A DNA stretch of 64,000 nt from Hyphomonadaceae bacterium. Its GTDB lineage: Bacteria; Pseudomonadota; Alphaproteobacteria; Caulobacterales; Aquidulcibacteraceae. Shown piece after piece: positions 10,330-19,321 of this stretch. Both the position numbers and the translations under genes were made by a program. The stretch is taken from the NCBI GenBank assembly GCA_021731815.1, contig JAKFWO010000010.1:1-64000 (forward strand). Direction: 5' to 3'. The notes below the pieces were generated by a model, which worked only from the letters and a program-made list of their open reading frames with translations, was not told the DNA's origin and did no database searches. Each line of letters begins with the position of its first letter. The first letter of the stretch is position 1.

Positions 10330-10752
10330 ATGTCAAAGCCGAAATCACCCCCGCGCCGTGCCGAGAATGAAGCGCGTGCCGTGCTGCGTTTGCTGCGGGT
10401 CAGCCCGCGCAAGCTCAATCTGGTCGCCGGCCTCATCCGCGGAATGCGGGTGGAGCGCGCACTGGCCGAACTCGAATTCAGCCATCGCCGCATCGCGCGC
10501 GATGTCCGCAAGGTGCTGGCTTCGGCGATCGCCAATGCCGAATTCAACCACAAGCTCAATGTCGACGCATTGGTCGTCGCAGAGGCGTTTGTCGGCAAGA
10601 ATCTGGTGATGAAGCGCATGAATCCCCGCGCACGCGGACGGGGTGCGCGCATCGAAAAGCCGTTTTCGCAAATCACGATCATTCTGCGGGAAACCGCGGA
10701 CAAACCCAAAGCCCGCGCCATTCGCCGCGGAATCCGCGTGGAGGCTGCCTGA
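10330..10752 (+). CDS. rplV: 50S ribosomal protein L22
   Basis: 140 residues; the ~15-residue N-terminal basic extension ([16 protein letters not shown]) is longer than in E. coli but common in alphaproteobacteria. L22 touches all domains of 23S rRNA and its beta-hairpin lines the exit tunnel. The hairpin tip ([19 protein letters not shown], ~98-116) is intact and shows no macrolide-resistance type deletion. The stop overlaps the rpsC start by one base. Confidence 0.96.
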   Translation: MSKPKSPPRRAENEARAVLRLLRVSPRKLNLVAGLIRGMRVERALAELEFSHRRIARDVRKVLASAIANAEFNHKLNVDALVVAEAFVGKNLVMKRMNPRARGRGARIEKPFSQITIILRETADKPKARAIRRGIRVEAA

Positions 10753-11540
10753 TGGGTCAGAAAGTTCGCCCGATCGGCCTGAGGCTCGGGATCAACCGCA
10801 CCTGGGACAGCCGCTGGTACGCCAATACCGGCGAATATGCCAAATTGCTGCATCAGGATTTGCGGATCCGCAAATTCCTCAAGGAAAAGCTGCATCAGGC
10901 CGGGATTTCCCGGATCGTGATCGAGCGCCCGCACAAACGCTGCCGCGTGACCATCTATACGGCGCGGCCGGGCGTGGTGATCGGCAAAAAGGGCACGGAT
11001 ATCGACAAGCTCCGCAAGGAATTGTCGAACCTGACCGGCGAGGCCGATGTGTCACTCAACCTGGTTGAAGTGCGCAAGCCAGAAACCGATTCCACACTCG
11101 TCGCCGAAAGCATCGCGCAACAATTGGAGCGCCGGGCCTCGTTCCGCCGCGCCATGAAGCGGTCGATGCAAAGCGCGATGCGGCTGGGCGCACTGGGGAT
11201 CCGGGTCAATGTCTCGGGCCGGCTGGGCGGCGCGGAGATCGCGCGCATGGAATGGTATCGCGAAGGCCGGGTGCCGCTGCACACCTTGCGCGCCGACATC
11301 GATTTCGGCTTTGCCGAAGCCAAGACGGCCTATGGTCAGATCGGCGTGAAGGTGTGGATCTTCAAGGGTGAGATCCTCGAACACGACCCGATGGCTCAGG
11401 ACAAGAAAGCACAGGAAGCCGGGGAGCAGCGGGATCGCCGTGACCGCGGCGAACGCAACGACCGCAACGATCGTCAGGACCGGCGCCCGCGCCGCAATCG
11501 TCAGAACCAGGATGCCAATAATGATCAGCCTTCCGCGTGA
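10752..11540 (+). CDS. rpsC: 30S ribosomal protein S3 with charged C-terminal tail
   Basis: 262 residues, about 30 more than E. coli S3. S3 forms part of the mRNA entry channel and has helicase activity with S4 and S5. The KH-domain segment [16 protein letters not shown] (residues ~75-90) and the C-domain [21 protein letters not shown] are intact. The extra length is a tail after residue ~215 made almost wholly of Arg, Asp, Asn and Gln (for example [18 protein letters not shown]), likely disordered. Translationally coupled to rplV. Confidence 0.96.
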   Translation: MGQKVRPIGLRLGINRTWDSRWYANTGEYAKLLHQDLRIRKFLKEKLHQAGISRIVIERPHKRCRVTIYTARPGVVIGKKGTDIDKLRKELSNLTGEADVSLNLVEVRKPETDSTLVAESIAQQLERRASFRRAMKRSMQSAMRLGALGIRVNVSGRLGGAEIARMEWYREGRVPLHTLRADIDFGFAEAKTAYGQIGVKVWIFKGEILEHDPMAQDKKAQEAGEQRDRRDRGERNDRNDRQDRRPRRNRQNQDANNDQPSA

Positions 11541-11589
11541 AATGGCTGAATCCATTCGTTGACATGAACCAGAACAGGAATCTCCGGCC

Positions 11590-12015
11590 ATGATGCAGCC
11601 GAAGAAGACCAGATTCAGAAAACAGTTCAAGGGGCGCATTCGTGGCGCCGCGAAGGCCGGGTTTTCACTGAATTTCGGCTCCCATGGGCTTAAGGCCCTG
11701 GAGCCGGAGCGGGTAACCGCGCGCCAGATCGAGGCGGCGCGGCGCGCGATCACGCGGCAGATGAAGCGTCAGGGACGGGTGTGGATTCGCATCTTCCCCG
11801 ATGTACCGGTGTCGCAAAAGCCGACCGAAGTGCGGATGGGATCGGGCAAGGGTGCCCCCGAATTTTGGGCTGCGCGGGTTCACCCCGGGCGGATCATGTT
11901 CGAAATCGATGGCGTGCCGGATGATACGGCGCGGGAGGCCCTGCGGCTCGGGGCGGCGAAATTGCCGATCCGGACCAAGGTCGTGGCGCGTCTCGCCGGC
12001 GAAGCTGCGGCTTGA
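11590..12015 (+). CDS. rplP: 50S ribosomal protein L16
   Basis: 141 residues, starting [17 protein letters not shown]16 stabilises the A and P tRNAs at the 50S interface. Typical segments: [39 protein letters not shown] and [20 protein letters not shown]. An arginine that is hydroxylated in some gammaproteobacteria lies in the [11 protein letters not shown] region. A 49-bp gap to rpsC is the largest in the S10 half of the operon. Confidence 0.96.
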   Translation: MMQPKKTRFRKQFKGRIRGAAKAGFSLNFGSHGLKALEPERVTARQIEAARRAITRQMKRQGRVWIRIFPDVPVSQKPTEVRMGSGKGAPEFWAARVHPGRIMFEIDGVPDDTAREALRLGAAKLPIRTKVVARLAGEAAA

Positions 12016-12026
12016 AGGGGATCATG

Positions 12027-12245
12027 ATGGCAAAGGCAAAAGTGAATGCAAAGATTCTCCGGGTCAAGACTCCGGACGAATTGAAAGACAATCTGACGGC
12101 GCTCAAGAAAGAGCAGTTCAATCTGCGCTTCCAGAAGGCGACCGGGCAATTGGAAAATGTGGCGCGCGAGCGTCTGGTGCGGCGCGACATTGCGCGCATT
12201 CTCATGGTCCTGCGCGAAAAGCGTGGCGACCAGCCAGCAATTTGA
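12027..12245 (+). CDS. rpmC: 50S ribosomal protein L29
   Basis: 72 residues from the ATG at 12027; an ATG at 12024 and a TTG at 12012 are in frame, but the AAGGGGA ribosome site fits 12027 best. L29 lies near the tunnel exit beside L23. The family pattern [20 protein letters not shown]...[13 protein letters not shown] is clear. A 9-residue N-terminal extension (MAKAKVNAK) precedes the conserved core. Confidence 0.94.
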   Translation: MAKAKVNAKILRVKTPDELKDNLTALKKEQFNLRFQKATGQLENVARERLVRRDIARILMVLREKRGDQPAI

Positions 12246-12255
12246 GGAAGGCGCG

Positions 12256-12495
12256 ATGCCAAAACGCATTTTGAGAGGCGTCGTCGTCAGCGACAAGGGC
12301 GACAAGACGATCGTGGTGCAGGTGGAACGGACTTTCCTGCATCCTTTGTTCAAGAAGACGGTCCGCCGTTCAAAGAAATTCCACGCCCATGATGAAGCCA
12401 ATGCCTATCACACGGGCGATGCAGTCGAAATTCAGGAATGCCCTCCGAAATCCCGGCTCAAGCACTGGGAAGTCGTGGGGCGGGTCGGCGCGTAA
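12256..12495 (+). CDS. rpsQ: 30S ribosomal protein S17
   Basis: 79 residues, starting [19 protein letters not shown]17 is a primary 16S rRNA-binding OB-fold protein. Conserved pieces [14 protein letters not shown] and [20 protein letters not shown] are present (the family consensus is ECRPLSK). Strong ribosome site GAGGAAGG. Eleven bases after rpmC. Confidence 0.96.
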   Translation: MPKRILRGVVVSDKGDKTIVVQVERTFLHPLFKKTVRRSKKFHAHDEANAYHTGDAVEIQECPPKSRLKHWEVVGRVGA

Positions 12496-12531
12496 GCGTC
12501 GTCGGTTTGGTAAGGCGTTCGGGGTCCCAGC

Positions 12532-12900
12532 ATGATCCAGATGCAGACAAATTTGGACGTCGCCGATAATTCCGGCGCGCGTCGCGTGATGTGCATCAAG
12601 GTGCTCGGCGGTTCAAAACGCCGCTACGCCGAGGTGGGCGACGTGATCGTGGTCTCCGTGAAGGAGGCCATTCCGCGCGGCCGGGTGAAAAAGGGCGATG
12701 TCATGCGCGCGGTGGTCGTGCGCGTGGCCAAGGATATCAAGCGCCGGGATGGCTCTGCGATCCGTTTCGATCACAACGCTGCCGTGCTGATCAACAAACA
12801 GAACGAGCCGATCGGTTCGCGTATCTTCGGCCCCGTCCCGCGGGAGCTGCGCGCGCGCAACCATATGAAGATCATCTCGCTCGCGCCGGAGGTATTGTGA
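12532..12900 (+). CDS. rplN: 50S ribosomal protein L14
   Basis: 122 residues, starting [19 protein letters not shown] as in nearly all bacteria. L14 contacts 16S rRNA across the subunit interface and is the docking site of the silencing factor Rsf[21 protein letters not shown] and the C-terminal [11 protein letters not shown] are typical. First gene of the spc half of the cluster; the 36-bp gap before it holds no obvious terminator, so transcription probably continues from the S10 genes. Confidence 0.97.
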   Translation: MIQMQTNLDVADNSGARRVMCIKVLGGSKRRYAEVGDVIVVSVKEAIPRGRVKKGDVMRAVVVRVAKDIKRRDGSAIRFDHNAAVLINKQNEPIGSRIFGPVPRELRARNHMKIISLAPEVL

Positions 12901-12901
12901 C

Positions 12902-13219
12902 ATGGCCGCCAAGGTAAAAAAGGGCGACACGGTTCTCGTACTGACCGGCAAGGACCGGGGAACGAAGGGCGAAGTCCTGCGCGTCATTCCCGATGAGGAT
13001 CGGGTCGTGGTGCGGGGCGTCAACCAGGCCAAACGGCACACCAAGCCGAGCCAGGCGGATCCGTCCGGCGGCGTCAAGACGTTCGAGGCCCCGATTCATG
13101 TGTCCAATGTAGCATTGGTCGATCCTTCAACCGGCAAACCCACCCGCGTGGGCTTTGTGGAGAAGGATGGCCGCAAATTGCGCGTCGCGAGAAAATCCGG
13201 CGCGTTGATCGATGGTTGA
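12902..13219 (+). CDS. rplX: 50S ribosomal protein L24
   Basis: 105 residues. L24 initiates 50S assembly and borders the tunnel exit. The KOW motif [20 protein letters not shown] (residues ~6-25) is intact and the family [17 protein letters not shown] end is present. GGAGG precedes the ATG. Its 3' end overlaps the predicted rplE start by 8 bp. Confidence 0.96.
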   Translation: MAAKVKKGDTVLVLTGKDRGTKGEVLRVIPDEDRVVVRGVNQAKRHTKPSQADPSGGVKTFEAPIHVSNVALVDPSTGKPTRVGFVEKDGRKLRVARKSGALIDG

Positions 13220-13802
13220 GACGGGGATGGCCGAGCAAATGGATACCGGATCCGCGGGCTATGAACCGCGTCTGAAGCGCCTGTACCGGGACGTGGTTCG
13301 TCCCAACATGCGCGAAAAGTTTAAATATACCAATGACATGCAGATTCCTGCCCTCGACAAGGTGGTGATCAATATGGGCGTTGGCGAGGCAGTGGCCGAT
13401 TCCAAGAAACTGCAGGCCGCTATCCGTGATCTGACGGCGATCGCCGGGCAAAAGCCGGTGGCCACCATCGCGCGGACCTCGATCGCAGGCTTCAAGATCC
13501 GCGAAAACATGGCGATCGGCTGCAAGGTCACATTGCGGCGCGCCCATATGTACGAATTCATCGATCGTCTGGTGACGATCGCCCTGCCCCGGGTGAAGGA
13601 TTTCAGAGGCCTGAACGGTAAATCCTTCGACGGGAAAGGCAATTTTGCGATGGGTCTCAAGGAACATATCGTGTTCCCGGAGATCAATTACGACCAGATC
13701 GACCAGGTCTGGGGCATGGACATCATTGTCTGCACCACGGCGCAGACAGATGCCGAAGCCCGCAACCTGTTGCAGGAATTCAGCTTTCCATTCCGGAACT
13801 AG
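13212..13802 (+). CDS. rplE: 50S ribosomal protein L5
   Basis: 196 residues if started at 13212; ATGs at 13227 and 13239 would give 191 and 187. The family core begins at [15 protein letters not shown], so the start is uncertain. L5 binds 5S rRNA in the central protuberance. Conserved segments: [36 protein letters not shown] and [19 protein letters not shown]. Starting at 13212 would couple it to rplX. Confidence 0.95.
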   Translation: MVETGMAEQMDTGSAGYEPRLKRLYRDVVRPNMREKFKYTNDMQIPALDKVVINMGVGEAVADSKKLQAAIRDLTAIAGQKPVATIARTSIAGFKIRENMAIGCKVTLRRAHMYEFIDRLVTIALPRVKDFRGLNGKSFDGKGNFAMGLKEHIVFPEINYDQIDQVWGMDIIVCTTAQTDAEARNLLQEFSFPFRN

Positions 13803-13869
13803 ATTAAAGACGCGGAGCGAGGTCGGGCGCGAAGGCGCGTTCGAAACCGGCACCACGCGGAGGCGCTAA

Positions 13870-14175
13870 ATGGCGAAAAAAGGTTCGATTGAACGCAACA
13901 ACAACCGGGTGCGGCTGGTGGCGAGATTCGCGGCCAAACGCGCAAGGTTGAAAGCGCAGGCTTTGGACGAGGCGTTGCCGCTCGAGGAGCGCTTTGCCGC
14001 GCGTCTCAAGCTTGCGGAAATGCCCCGCAATTCGGCGCCGAATCGCGTTCGCAATCGCTGCGAACTCACGGGTCGGCCGCGCGGATTCTACCGCAAATTG
14101 CGGCTGTCACGGATTGCATTGCGCGATCTGGCCAGCTCGGGACTGATCCCGGGCATGGTCAAGTCAAGCTGGTAA
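13870..14175 (+). CDS. rpsN: 30S ribosomal protein S14 (zinc-free type)
   Basis: 101 residues, the long form without the CXXC zinc pairs, as usual in proteobacteria. S14 binds the 30S head next to S3, S10 and S19. [38 protein letters not shown] and the terminal [11 protein letters not shown] are diagnostic. Strong GGAGG ribosome site 10 nt before the ATG. A 67-bp spacer separates it from rplE. Confidence 0.97.
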   Translation: MAKKGSIERNNNRVRLVARFAAKRARLKAQALDEALPLEERFAARLKLAEMPRNSAPNRVRNRCELTGRPRGFYRKLRLSRIALRDLASSGLIPGMVKSSW

Positions 14176-14187
14176 GGGAGGACACCC

Positions 14188-14583
14188 ATGAATTTGAATG
14201 ATCCTCTCGGCGATCTGCTGACCCGTATCCGCAACGCACAGATGCGCGGCAAGTCCAAAGTTTCGAGCCCGGCTTCCAGCCTGCGTGGCCGTGTTCTCGA
14301 TGTCCTTGTCGAGGAAGGCTATATCCGGGGCTATGCAGCCGTGGACAAGGAAGGCTTTCCGCATTTCGATATCGAGCTGAAATATTTCGATGGCGCGCCG
14401 GTCATTTCAAAGATCGAACGCGTATCGACGCCCGGTCGCCGGGTCTATTCCTCGGTGCGGGATCTCAGCCTGGTGCGCAACGGCCTTGGCATTTCCATCG
14501 TTTCGACGCCCATGGGTGTCATGTCGGACAATTCTGCCCGCTCGAAAAATGTCGGCGGCGAAATCTTGTGCCGCGTTTATTAA
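14188..14583 (+). CDS. rpsH: 30S ribosomal protein S8
   Basis: 131 residues, starting [23 protein letters not shown]8 binds 16S helix 21 and in E. coli also represses the spc operon. The C-terminal RNA-binding motif [20 protein letters not shown] is intact. TAAGGGAGGA precedes the start; 12 bp after rpsN. Confidence 0.97.
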   Translation: MNLNDPLGDLLTRIRNAQMRGKSKVSSPASSLRGRVLDVLVEEGYIRGYAAVDKEGFPHFDIELKYFDGAPVISKIERVSTPGRRVYSSVRDLSLVRNGLGISIVSTPMGVMSDNSARSKNVGGEILCRVY

Positions 14584-14593
14584 GGGGCGTTGA

Positions 14594-15127
14594 ATGTCAC
14601 GGGTCGGAAAGAAACCCATCAAATTGCCAGCCGGCGCGCAAGCGACGATTGCCGATGGTGTGCTCCGGGTCAAGGGGCCGAAGGGCGAGTTGCGCTTCGA
14701 TCTCCACCCCGATGTCGAGGCCAAACTCGATGGGGGTGAACTGACCTTCGCGCCGCGCAACGAATTGCAGAAGACACGGGCGATCTGGGGCACCACGCGC
14801 GCACGCGCCGCCAATATGGTGGAGGGTGTGACCAACGGCTATACCCGCACACTGGAACTGGTTGGCGTTGGCTACAAGGCGCAGATGCGTGGTACTGATC
14901 TCGCTCTTGCGCTGGGCTTCAGCCATGAAGTGGTGGTTCCCTCGCCCGAAGGGATACGGATCGAAACCCCGAAGGCGACCGAAATTCGCCTGTCCGGGGT
15001 CGACAAGGAAGCATTGGGTCAAATCGCCGCGGAAATCCGTTCGCTGCGTCCGCCGGAACCCTATAAGGGCAAAGGCGTCAAGCATCAGGGCGAACGCGTT
15101 CGCCGCAAAGAAGGCAAGAAGAAATAG
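14594..15127 (+). CDS. rplF: 50S ribosomal protein L6
   Basis: 177 residues, starting MSRVGKKPIKLPAG. L6 lies at the GTPase-associated region of the 50S subunit and is needed for factor binding. Duplicated alpha/beta folds are seen; the C-terminal PPEPYKGKGVKHQGERVRRK signature (~155-174) is intact. Ten bases after rpsH with an AAGGGG ribosome site. Confidence 0.97.
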   Translation: MSRVGKKPIKLPAGAQATIADGVLRVKGPKGELRFDLHPDVEAKLDGGELTFAPRNELQKTRAIWGTTRARAANMVEGVTNGYTRTLELVGVGYKAQMRGTDLALALGFSHEVVVPSPEGIRIETPKATEIRLSGVDKEALGQIAAEIRSLRPPEPYKGKGVKHQGERVRRKEGKKK

Positions 15128-15139
15128 GCTGATCGGGTC

Positions 15140-15502
15140 ATGGCCACACAGAATCAACATCACAGGAAGCGCGCAGCGCGCGTTCGGCTCCGGCTGCGGG
15201 CGGCGGCCAATGGGCGTCCGCGCCTGTCGGTGCATCGCTCGCTCAAGAATATCTCCGCGCAGATCATTGATGATGCGCGCGGCGTGACGCTGGTGGCGGC
15301 TTCCTCGCTCGAGGAAACGCTGCAAAAGGCGATCAAATCCGGCGGCAATCGCGAAGCAGCGGCGGCAGTCGGAAAAGTCATCGCCGAGCGCGCGAAAGAA
15401 GCGGGAATCGATGCGGTCGTTTTCGACCGCGGATCCTATATCTTTCACGGCCGCGTCAAGGCGCTGGCAGATGCCGCCCGTGAGGGCGGCCTGAACTTTT
15501 AA
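15140..15502 (+). CDS. rplR: 50S ribosomal protein L18
   Basis: 120 residues. L18 brings 5S rRNA to the 50S subunit with L5. Its basic N-terminus ([16 protein letters not shown]) precedes the core [18 protein letters not shown], and the end [20 protein letters not shown] is typical. Twelve bases after rplF. Confidence 0.96.
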   Translation: MATQNQHHRKRAARVRLRLRAAANGRPRLSVHRSLKNISAQIIDDARGVTLVAASSLEETLQKAIKSGGNREAAAAVGKVIAERAKEAGIDAVVFDRGSYIFHGRVKALADAAREGGLNF

Positions 15503-15528
15503 CGCTTTCGGGACCAGGGAACACATCA

Positions 15529-16086
15529 ATGGCGCGTCGCGGCGAAGAGCGGGATTCCGAGTTTATCGACAAGCTCGTGGCCATTAACCGGGTCTCGACG
15601 ACGGTCAAGGGTGGCAAACGCTTCGGCTTTGCTGCTTTGGTGGTTGTCGGGGACCAGAAGGGCCGCGTGGGCTTTGGTCATGGCAAGGCGCGCGAAGTGC
15701 CCGATGCCATCCGCAAGGCCACGGATGAGGCGCGCAAGCAGATCGTGCGCGTGGCATTGCGCGAGGGCCGCACGCTCCATCATGACGGCAATGGCCGCCA
15801 TGGCGCGGGCAAGGTGCTGTTGCGCTCGGCCCCTCCGGGCACCGGGCTGATCGCCGGCGGACCGATGCGCGCCGTGCTGGAAGTGCTGGGCGTGCAGGAT
15901 GTGGTGGCCAAGAGCATGGGATCGTCCAATCCCTACAACATGGTTCGCGCCACTTTCGATGCGCTGAAGGCCCAGACCAGCCCCCGCCATGTGGCCAACA
16001 AACGTGGCCTGAAGGTCGCCGATCTCATCGGCCGTCGCCGCGACGGGGCTTCGGCCGGCGTCGAGGCCATCGGCGCGGATATGTGA
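15529..16086 (+). CDS. rpsE: 30S ribosomal protein S5
   Basis: 185 residues. S5 lies at the mRNA entry site and affects decoding accuracy. The double-stranded-RNA-binding-like core [20 protein letters not shown] and the second domain ([35 protein letters not shown]) are complete. The GGKRFGF loop, where spectinomycin-resistance changes occur, reads as wild type. Third from last ribosomal gene of the block. Confidence 0.97.
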   Translation: MARRGEERDSEFIDKLVAINRVSTTVKGGKRFGFAALVVVGDQKGRVGFGHGKAREVPDAIRKATDEARKQIVRVALREGRTLHHDGNGRHGAGKVLLRSAPPGTGLIAGGPMRAVLEVLGVQDVVAKSMGSSNPYNMVRATFDALKAQTSPRHVANKRGLKVADLIGRRRDGASAGVEAIGADM

Positions 16087-16112
16087 TCGGCGAGACCGGG
16101 AAAGAGGATCCG

Positions 16113-16301
16113 ATGACCGACAAGATGAAAACCATTCGCCTGCGCCAGACCGGCAGCTCGCTGCGACGGCCGCCGGCGCAGGGTGCCGCCCTCAAGGGGC
16201 TCGGTCTCGGCCGGGTGGGCGCGGAACGGGAACTGATTGACACGCCCGCGGTGCGCGGGATGATCGACAAGGTCCGCCATCTCGTCGAGATCGCGGAATA
16301 G
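16113..16301 (+). CDS. rpmD: 50S ribosomal protein L30
   Basis: 62 residues from the ATG at 16113, which has an AAGAGGA ribosome site; an upstream in-frame GTG at 16083 overlaps rpsE and is unlikely. Family features: KTIRLRQTGSSLRRPPAQ and LGLGRVGAERELIDTPAVRG. L30 is a small non-essential protein of the 50S subunit, absent from some bacteria. The usual position between rpsE and rplO is kept. Confidence 0.95.
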   Translation: MTDKMKTIRLRQTGSSLRRPPAQGAALKGLGLGRVGAERELIDTPAVRGMIDKVRHLVEIAE

Positions 16302-16338
16302 AGGCAGGATCAGCGCGTCGCGCTGACGGGAGAAGACG

Positions 16339-16824
16339 ATGAAGCTCAACGAAATCAGCGATATGGAAGGTGCCCGCAAGAAGCGGATGCGTGTTGGGCG
16401 GGGCGTCGGTTCCGGCAAGGGCAAGACCGCAGGTCGCGGCGTGAAAGGCCAGAAATCGCGCGGCGGCGTGTCGATCAATGGCTTCGAAGGCGGCCAGATG
16501 CCGATCTATATGCGCCTGCCCAAGCGCGGCTTCAAAAAGCCCAACCGGGCGCGGTTTTCCTGGGTCAATCTCGGCCGCATCGAGGCTGCGATCCTCGCGA
16601 GGCGGCTCGACCCCAAAATGCCGATCGATGCCGCCGCCCTGCAGGCTGCCGGGCTGGTCACCCATGTGCGCGATGGCGTCCGCCTGCTGGCCAAGGGCGA
16701 ATTGTCGCACCAGATCACGATCAGCGTGGCCGGTGCATCCGCCGCCGCAATCGCCGCCGTTGAGGCCCAAAAAGGGTCGGTGACGCTCCCCGCACCAAAG
16801 GCGAGCGGCGAACAGGCCGCCTGA
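16339..16824 (+). CDS. rplO: 50S ribosomal protein L15
   Basis: 161 residues, starting [21 protein letters not shown]15 is a late-assembly 50S protein that runs deep into 23S rRNA. The glycine-rich basic motif [20 protein letters not shown] (residues ~22-41) and the [17 protein letters not shown] segment are diagnostic. The 38-bp gap upstream has an AGAAGA-type site. It is followed by an unusually long gap before secY. Confidence 0.97.
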   Translation: MKLNEISDMEGARKKRMRVGRGVGSGKGKTAGRGVKGQKSRGGVSINGFEGGQMPIYMRLPKRGFKKPNRARFSWVNLGRIEAAILARRLDPKMPIDAAALQAAGLVTHVRDGVRLLAKGELSHQITISVAGASAAAIAAVEAQKGSVTLPAPKASGEQAA

Positions 16825-17207
16825 ACCCAACTGGCCTGCACCTGATCTGACACGATCGGGTGAGCGCCGCCTTCGGCAGTTGCCGAACCGGAACGAAATG
16901 CGCTAGCCTCCCGCTCTGGCCCGAGGCACATTTCGGGTTCAGGGCTGAAAGCCTGCTCGGGCTCAGGGCTGAAAGCCTGCCTGACGGTGGAAGCCGGAAA
17001 AACTGCTGTCGTCGGCATATGCACATGTGATGATATCCGGCAATTTCGGGGCGACAATCCGGACTGGATCTCCCCTTCTGCCCGGGTTGTTTTGCGCGGA
17101 ATCGTTACGATGTCCGTGAAACATTTTGGCGCGCAGGCCGGGGCTGATGCCCGCGCGCTTGATCTCCCGCGGGGCCTTCGGGCACCGCCTGGCACAGGAA
17201 GAACCGC
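16825..17207 (+). other. 383-bp non-coding gap between rplO and secY
   Basis: No convincing gene on either strand; the long minus-strand frame across it is a shadow of secY. It holds a 9-bp hairpin with one G-T pair (16839-16862) just after rplO, without a T run, and a 24-bp-period direct repeat. A separate promoter for secY-adk is possible but I see no clear consensus. In most relatives this gap is short. Confidence 0.6.
16939..16980. repeat. 18-bp direct repeat, 24-bp period
   Basis: TCAGGGCTGAAAGCCTGC is present exactly at 16939-16956 and 16963-16980. Each copy itself contains a short inverted repeat (AGGGCTGAAAGCCT). Confidence 0.9.
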
Positions 17208-18566
17208 ATGGCGTCCGCCGCAGAACAACTTGCCGCCAATCTGAATTTCGGCGCTTTCGCCAAGGCCACCGAGCTGCAAAAGCGGATCTGGTACACGCTC
17301 GGCGCGCTGATCGTCTATCGGATCGGCACCCATATCCCGATCCCGGGCATCGACCCCGCCGCCTTTGCCCAGGCCTTTCAGAGCCAACAGGCCGGGATCC
17401 TCGGCATGTTCAATATGCTGTCGGGCGGGGCGGTTGAGCGCATGGCGGTGTTTGCGCTCAATGTCATGCCCTATATTTCGGCCTCGATCATCGTCCAGAT
17501 CCTGACCCATATCGTTCCTTCGCTGGAAAAGTTGAAAAAGGAGGGGGAGGCAGGCCGCAAGCAGATCAATCAATATACGCGCTGGCTGGCGGTGGCTCTG
17601 GCGATTGTTCAGTCGCTGAGTATTGCCTATGGCTTGCAAAGCGGAACCAATCCCGCAGCCGATAATCCGGGCCCGATCTTCGTTTTGTCGACGGTCGCCA
17701 CCCTGACCGGGGGGACCATGTTCCTGATGTGGATCGGCGAACAGGTCACCGCGCGCGGCGTGGGCAATGGGTCGTCGCTCATCATCTTCACGGGCATCGT
17801 GGCCGAGATGCCGCGGGCCATCTGGCGGTCGCTCGAGCTTGCCTCCCAGGAAGGCAAGGGGTTCTGGGGCCTGCTGATCGTTGGCGTGATTGCCATCGCG
17901 GTGATTTTCTTCATCGTGTTCATGGAGCGCTCGCAACGGCGCCTGCTCATCCAATATCCCAAGCGCCAGGTCGGGAACCGGGTATTTCAGGGCGATACGT
18001 CCTTTTTGCCGCTGAAGATCAATCCGTCGGGCGTCATCCCACCGATTTTCGCCTCGACCTTTCTGTTGATGCCCGCGACAGTGGCAAGCTTTGCCGCGGT
18101 TCCGGCCGATGGCGGCGCGGGAAACTGGTTCCAGAGCGGGTTGCGGGATGTCGCGGCACTGCTTGGCCACGGCCAGCCAATGTATATGCTGACCTATGCC
18201 GCGTTGATTATCTTCTTTGCCTTCTTTTATACCTCGATCGTGTTCAATCCGGTCGAGACCGCCGATAATCTGCGCAAGCATAATGGCTTCGTTCCCGGCA
18301 TTCGACCGGGCAAAAAGACAGCGGAATATATTGACAATGTGCTGACCCGGCTGGTCGTGATCGGGGCGATTTATCTGACCTTTGTCTGCCTGTTGCCCGA
18401 ATTCCTGATCGCTGAATTCAAGACGCCCTTTTATCTGGGTGGGACATCGATCCTGATCGTGGTCAGCGTGACCATGGATACTGTGACGCAAATTCAATCC
18501 CATCTGCTCGCCCATCAATATGAGGGGCTCATCAAAAAGAGCCGGTTAGGAAAGCGCGGCCGATGA
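17208..18566 (+). CDS. secY: preprotein translocase subunit SecY
   Basis: 452 residues with about ten hydrophobic spans, the pore-forming subunit of the Sec channel in the inner membrane. Features: the plug region after TM1 (GTHIPIPGIDPAAFA), NVMPYISASIIVQ (TM2), the cytoplasmic KKEGEAGRKQINQYTRW loop, and GNGSSLIIFTGI in TM5. Ribosome site AGGAAGAA. Its last four bases overlap the adk start (ATGA), so the two are translationally coupled. SecG is encoded in this same window; SecE is not. Confidence 0.97.
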   Translation: MASAAEQLAANLNFGAFAKATELQKRIWYTLGALIVYRIGTHIPIPGIDPAAFAQAFQSQQAGILGMFNMLSGGAVERMAVFALNVMPYISASIIVQILTHIVPSLEKLKKEGEAGRKQINQYTRWLAVALAIVQSLSIAYGLQSGTNPAADNPGPIFVLSTVATLTGGTMFLMWIGEQVTARGVGNGSSLIIFTGIVAEMPRAIWRSLELASQEGKGFWGLLIVGVIAIAVIFFIVFMERSQRRLLIQYPKRQVGNRVFQGDTSFLPLKINPSGVIPPIFASTFLLMPATVASFAAVPADGGAGNWFQSGLRDVAALLGHGQPMYMLTYAALIIFFAFFYTSIVFNPVETADNLRKHNGFVPGIRPGKKTAEYIDNVLTRLVVIGAIYLTFVCLLPEFLIAEFKTPFYLGGTSILIVVSVTMDTVTQIQSHLLAHQYEGLIKKSRLGKRGR

Positions 18567-19156
18567 ATCTGGTATTGTTCGGCCCTCCCGGGGCCGGCAA
18601 GGGCACGCAGGCCAAAAAGCTCTGCGCCGAACGTGGCTTCGTGCAATTGTCGACCGGCGAGATGCTGCGCGCCGCGATCGCGGGGGGCTCGGAACTGGGC
18701 GAGCGGGTGCACGGGATCATGGCATCAGGCGCGCTCGTTTCTGATGGGATCGTCAATGAACTGATCGACGGGGCGATGGATTCCAATCCGCGCGCCAGCG
18801 GTTTCATCTTTGACGGTTTTCCCCGGACCATCCCGCAGGCCGAGGCGCTTGACGCCTTGTTGGGCAACCGGGGGCAGGCGGTGGATCTGGTGCTGTCGCT
18901 CGAGGTCGACAATGAGGCCTTGCTTGCACGAATCGCCGAGCGCTTTGCCCGCGAAGGCCGCCCCGACGACAATCCGGAAGCGTTCAGGGTAAGGCTGGTG
19001 AAATATCAGGAGCAGACAGCGCCCTTGCTGCCCTTTTACGAGGCCCAGGGCAAGGTTGTGCGCGTGAACGGCATGGCACCTGTCGAAATGGTGACCGAGG
19101 GCATTTCCGCAGCCTTGCGCCAGACCGTGAAAATGCGGGCCCAGAACGCAAAGTGA
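18563..19156 (+). CDS. adk: adenylate kinase (short-lid form)
   Basis: 197 residues. Adenylate kinase interconverts ATP + AMP and 2 ADP in the cytoplasm. P-loop GPPGAGKGTQAKKL (residues 7-20), AMP site STGEMLRAAI and DGFPRTIPQAEAL, and the lid arginines in ERFAREGRPDDNPEAFRVRL are present. The lid lacks the ~30-residue insertion and the zinc cysteines, so it is the short type common in alphaproteobacteria. It ends the S10-spc block: no rpsM, rpsK, rpoA or rplQ follows. Confidence 0.97.
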   Translation: MNLVLFGPPGAGKGTQAKKLCAERGFVQLSTGEMLRAAIAGGSELGERVHGIMASGALVSDGIVNELIDGAMDSNPRASGFIFDGFPRTIPQAEALDALLGNRGQAVDLVLSLEVDNEALLARIAERFAREGRPDDNPEAFRVRLVKYQEQTAPLLPFYEAQGKVVRVNGMAPVEMVTEGISAALRQTVKMRAQNAK

Positions 19157-19321
19157 TACTCAAAGCGGCGCAGTACAGGCGCAAGACACAAAGCGAGGCG
19201 CTGAAATCTGGCTTCACCTGCGTGCAGCTTGTCGTGTTCTGGAACGAATCATTGGGTTGGGCCAAAAAATGCCGCGTCCCCGATTTCACGCGGGACTCTG
19301 AAACCCTTCAAAATGGCCGTG

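Noticed and set aside
16506-18518. A 670-codon open frame on the minus strand across rplO, the gap and secY
   Set aside because: It is antisense to secY and rplO, with shadow-type composition; the repeats in the gap give it a false repeated peptide.
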